A DNA stretch of 64,000 nucleotides, taken from the NCBI RefSeq assembly GCF_963973895.1, contig NZ_CAXBBF010000003.1. One strand, 5' to 3'. Position 1 is the first letter of the stretch, and every line of letters begins with the position of its first letter. The notes beneath the pieces were generated by a model that worked only from the letters and a program-made list of their open reading frames with translations, was not told where the DNA came from and did no database searches. Shown piece after piece: positions 63,635 through 64,000 of the stretch. This DNA comes from Porticoccus sp950063125 (GTDB lineage Bacteria > Pseudomonadota > Gammaproteobacteria > Pseudomonadales > Porticoccaceae). The position numbers were made by a program, and so were the translations under genes.

Positions 63635-64000
63635 ATGAAAACGGCGGTCAACAAATCCAAAAATAAATCCCTGATCACCTTTCTGTCGGTACTGTTGATG
63701 GTGGTGGTGGTTTTTCTCGGCTTCAACCTGTTGATGGTCTTCAATCAAAATGCCAGGGATCAGGAAAGTTTGCAGCTGACGTCAGAGTTGCGGGCGCTAT
63801 CCTACCGGCTCGTCAGTTTGTCCCGGGAATCAACTGCGGGTAACGAGGGGGCATTTGATGAGCTGCAGGGTTTGGTTGATCGCATGCAGGAGAGCTGGGG
63901 TAAACTGCATGGCAACCTGGTGGATGAGGTGGCTGCCCCTCCACTGGATGCGCTTTCGGAAGTGTGGATCACCGCCCAGCAAAATGCTCGTACGATTATC
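63635..64000 (+). CDS. pilJ: Twitching motility methyl-accepting protein PilJ, N-terminal part
   Basis: The first 122 codons are in the window and the gene continues beyond the right edge. The fragment shows a short cytoplasmic start, a transmembrane helix (about 14-35) and the beginning of a helical periplasmic sensor domain (QESLQLTSELRALSYRL), as in PilJ. GGAG lies about 10 bp before the ATG. It follows pilI directly, which supports the call. Confidence 0.9.
   Translation, partial: MKTAVNKSKNKSLITFLSVLLMVVVVFLGFNLLMVFNQNARDQESLQLTSELRALSYRLVSLSRESTAGNEGAFDELQGLVDRMQESWGKLHGNLVDEVAAPPLDALSEVWITAQQNARTII

Overview
The window is 64 kb of dense, ordinary chromosome from a gammaproteobacterium. 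Gene content and gene order match blocks of the Pseudomonas backbone: coxBA-ctaG-coxC-SURF1-ctaA-ctaB-sco, znuBC-zur-znuA-thrB-polA-engB-cc4-dsbA, rho-trxA-ppx-ppk, recG-oxyR, spoT-rpoZ-gmk-yicC-rph, yggT-proC-yggS-pilT-pilU and ruvX-yqgE-tonB-gshB-pilGHIJ. The blocks are packed closer together than in Pseudomonas, and genes usually found between them there (metXW, pyrRBC) are missing. This suggests a marine Cellvibrionales-like lineage (Pseudomonadales in the broad sense). I cannot name the genus. I saw no rRNA, tRNA, insertion sequence, prophage or CRISPR array.

Layout. 1-2504: start of a gamma-carbonic-anhydrase-like gene, YheV, an unknown protein and a MATE exporter. 2694-11480: aa3-type cytochrome c oxidase with a cytochrome c domain on subunit II, plus its copper and heme A assembly genes. 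11510-14637: zinc uptake (znuBC, zur, znuA) with candidate Zur sites between zur and znuA. 14643-15599: a homoserine-kinase relative that has lost its catalytic residues. 15712-19490: polA and engB, separated by two tandem copies of a small RNA at the locus that carries Spot 42 in enterobacteria and ErsA in Pseudomonas. 19623-23503: cytochrome c4, dsbA, serC-like and serA-like genes. 23547-29350: a three-gene group of TonB-dependent receptor (broken by one base), periplasmic binding protein and BarA-type hybrid kinase. 29566-35878: pdxH, rho, trxA, ppx, ppk. 36058-42756: ArsM-like methyltransferase, hemW, LpxR-like lipid A deacylase, an LplT-PlsC type fusion and a dicarboxylate/amino acid symporter. 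42798-48810: DUF47-pit, recG, oxyR and an SDR-type oxidoreductase. 48819-54270: ridA, spoT, rpoZ, gmk, yicC, rph. 54267-64000: yggU/T, proC, yggS, pilT, pilU, ruvX, yqgE, tonB, gshB and the start of the pilGHIJ cluster, with pilJ cut by the window end.

How the genes work together. The first third builds the terminal oxidase and supplies its copper and heme A, with cytochrome c4 as a likely electron donor. Polyphosphate (ppx, ppk) and phosphate transport (DUF47-pit) both carry Pho-box-like repeats, in opposite orientations relative to their genes. The right end is a twitching-motility region, with the retraction ATPases and the Pil-Chp chemosensory genes flanking a TonB that resembles the pilus-linked TonB3 of Pseudomonas.

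Most unusual points: the tandem small RNAs with matching sigma-E type promoters; the receptor/binding-protein/hybrid-kinase module with a frameshift in the receptor; OxyR with Leu at position 208 in place of the resolving cysteine; and the homoserine-kinase-like pseudokinase.
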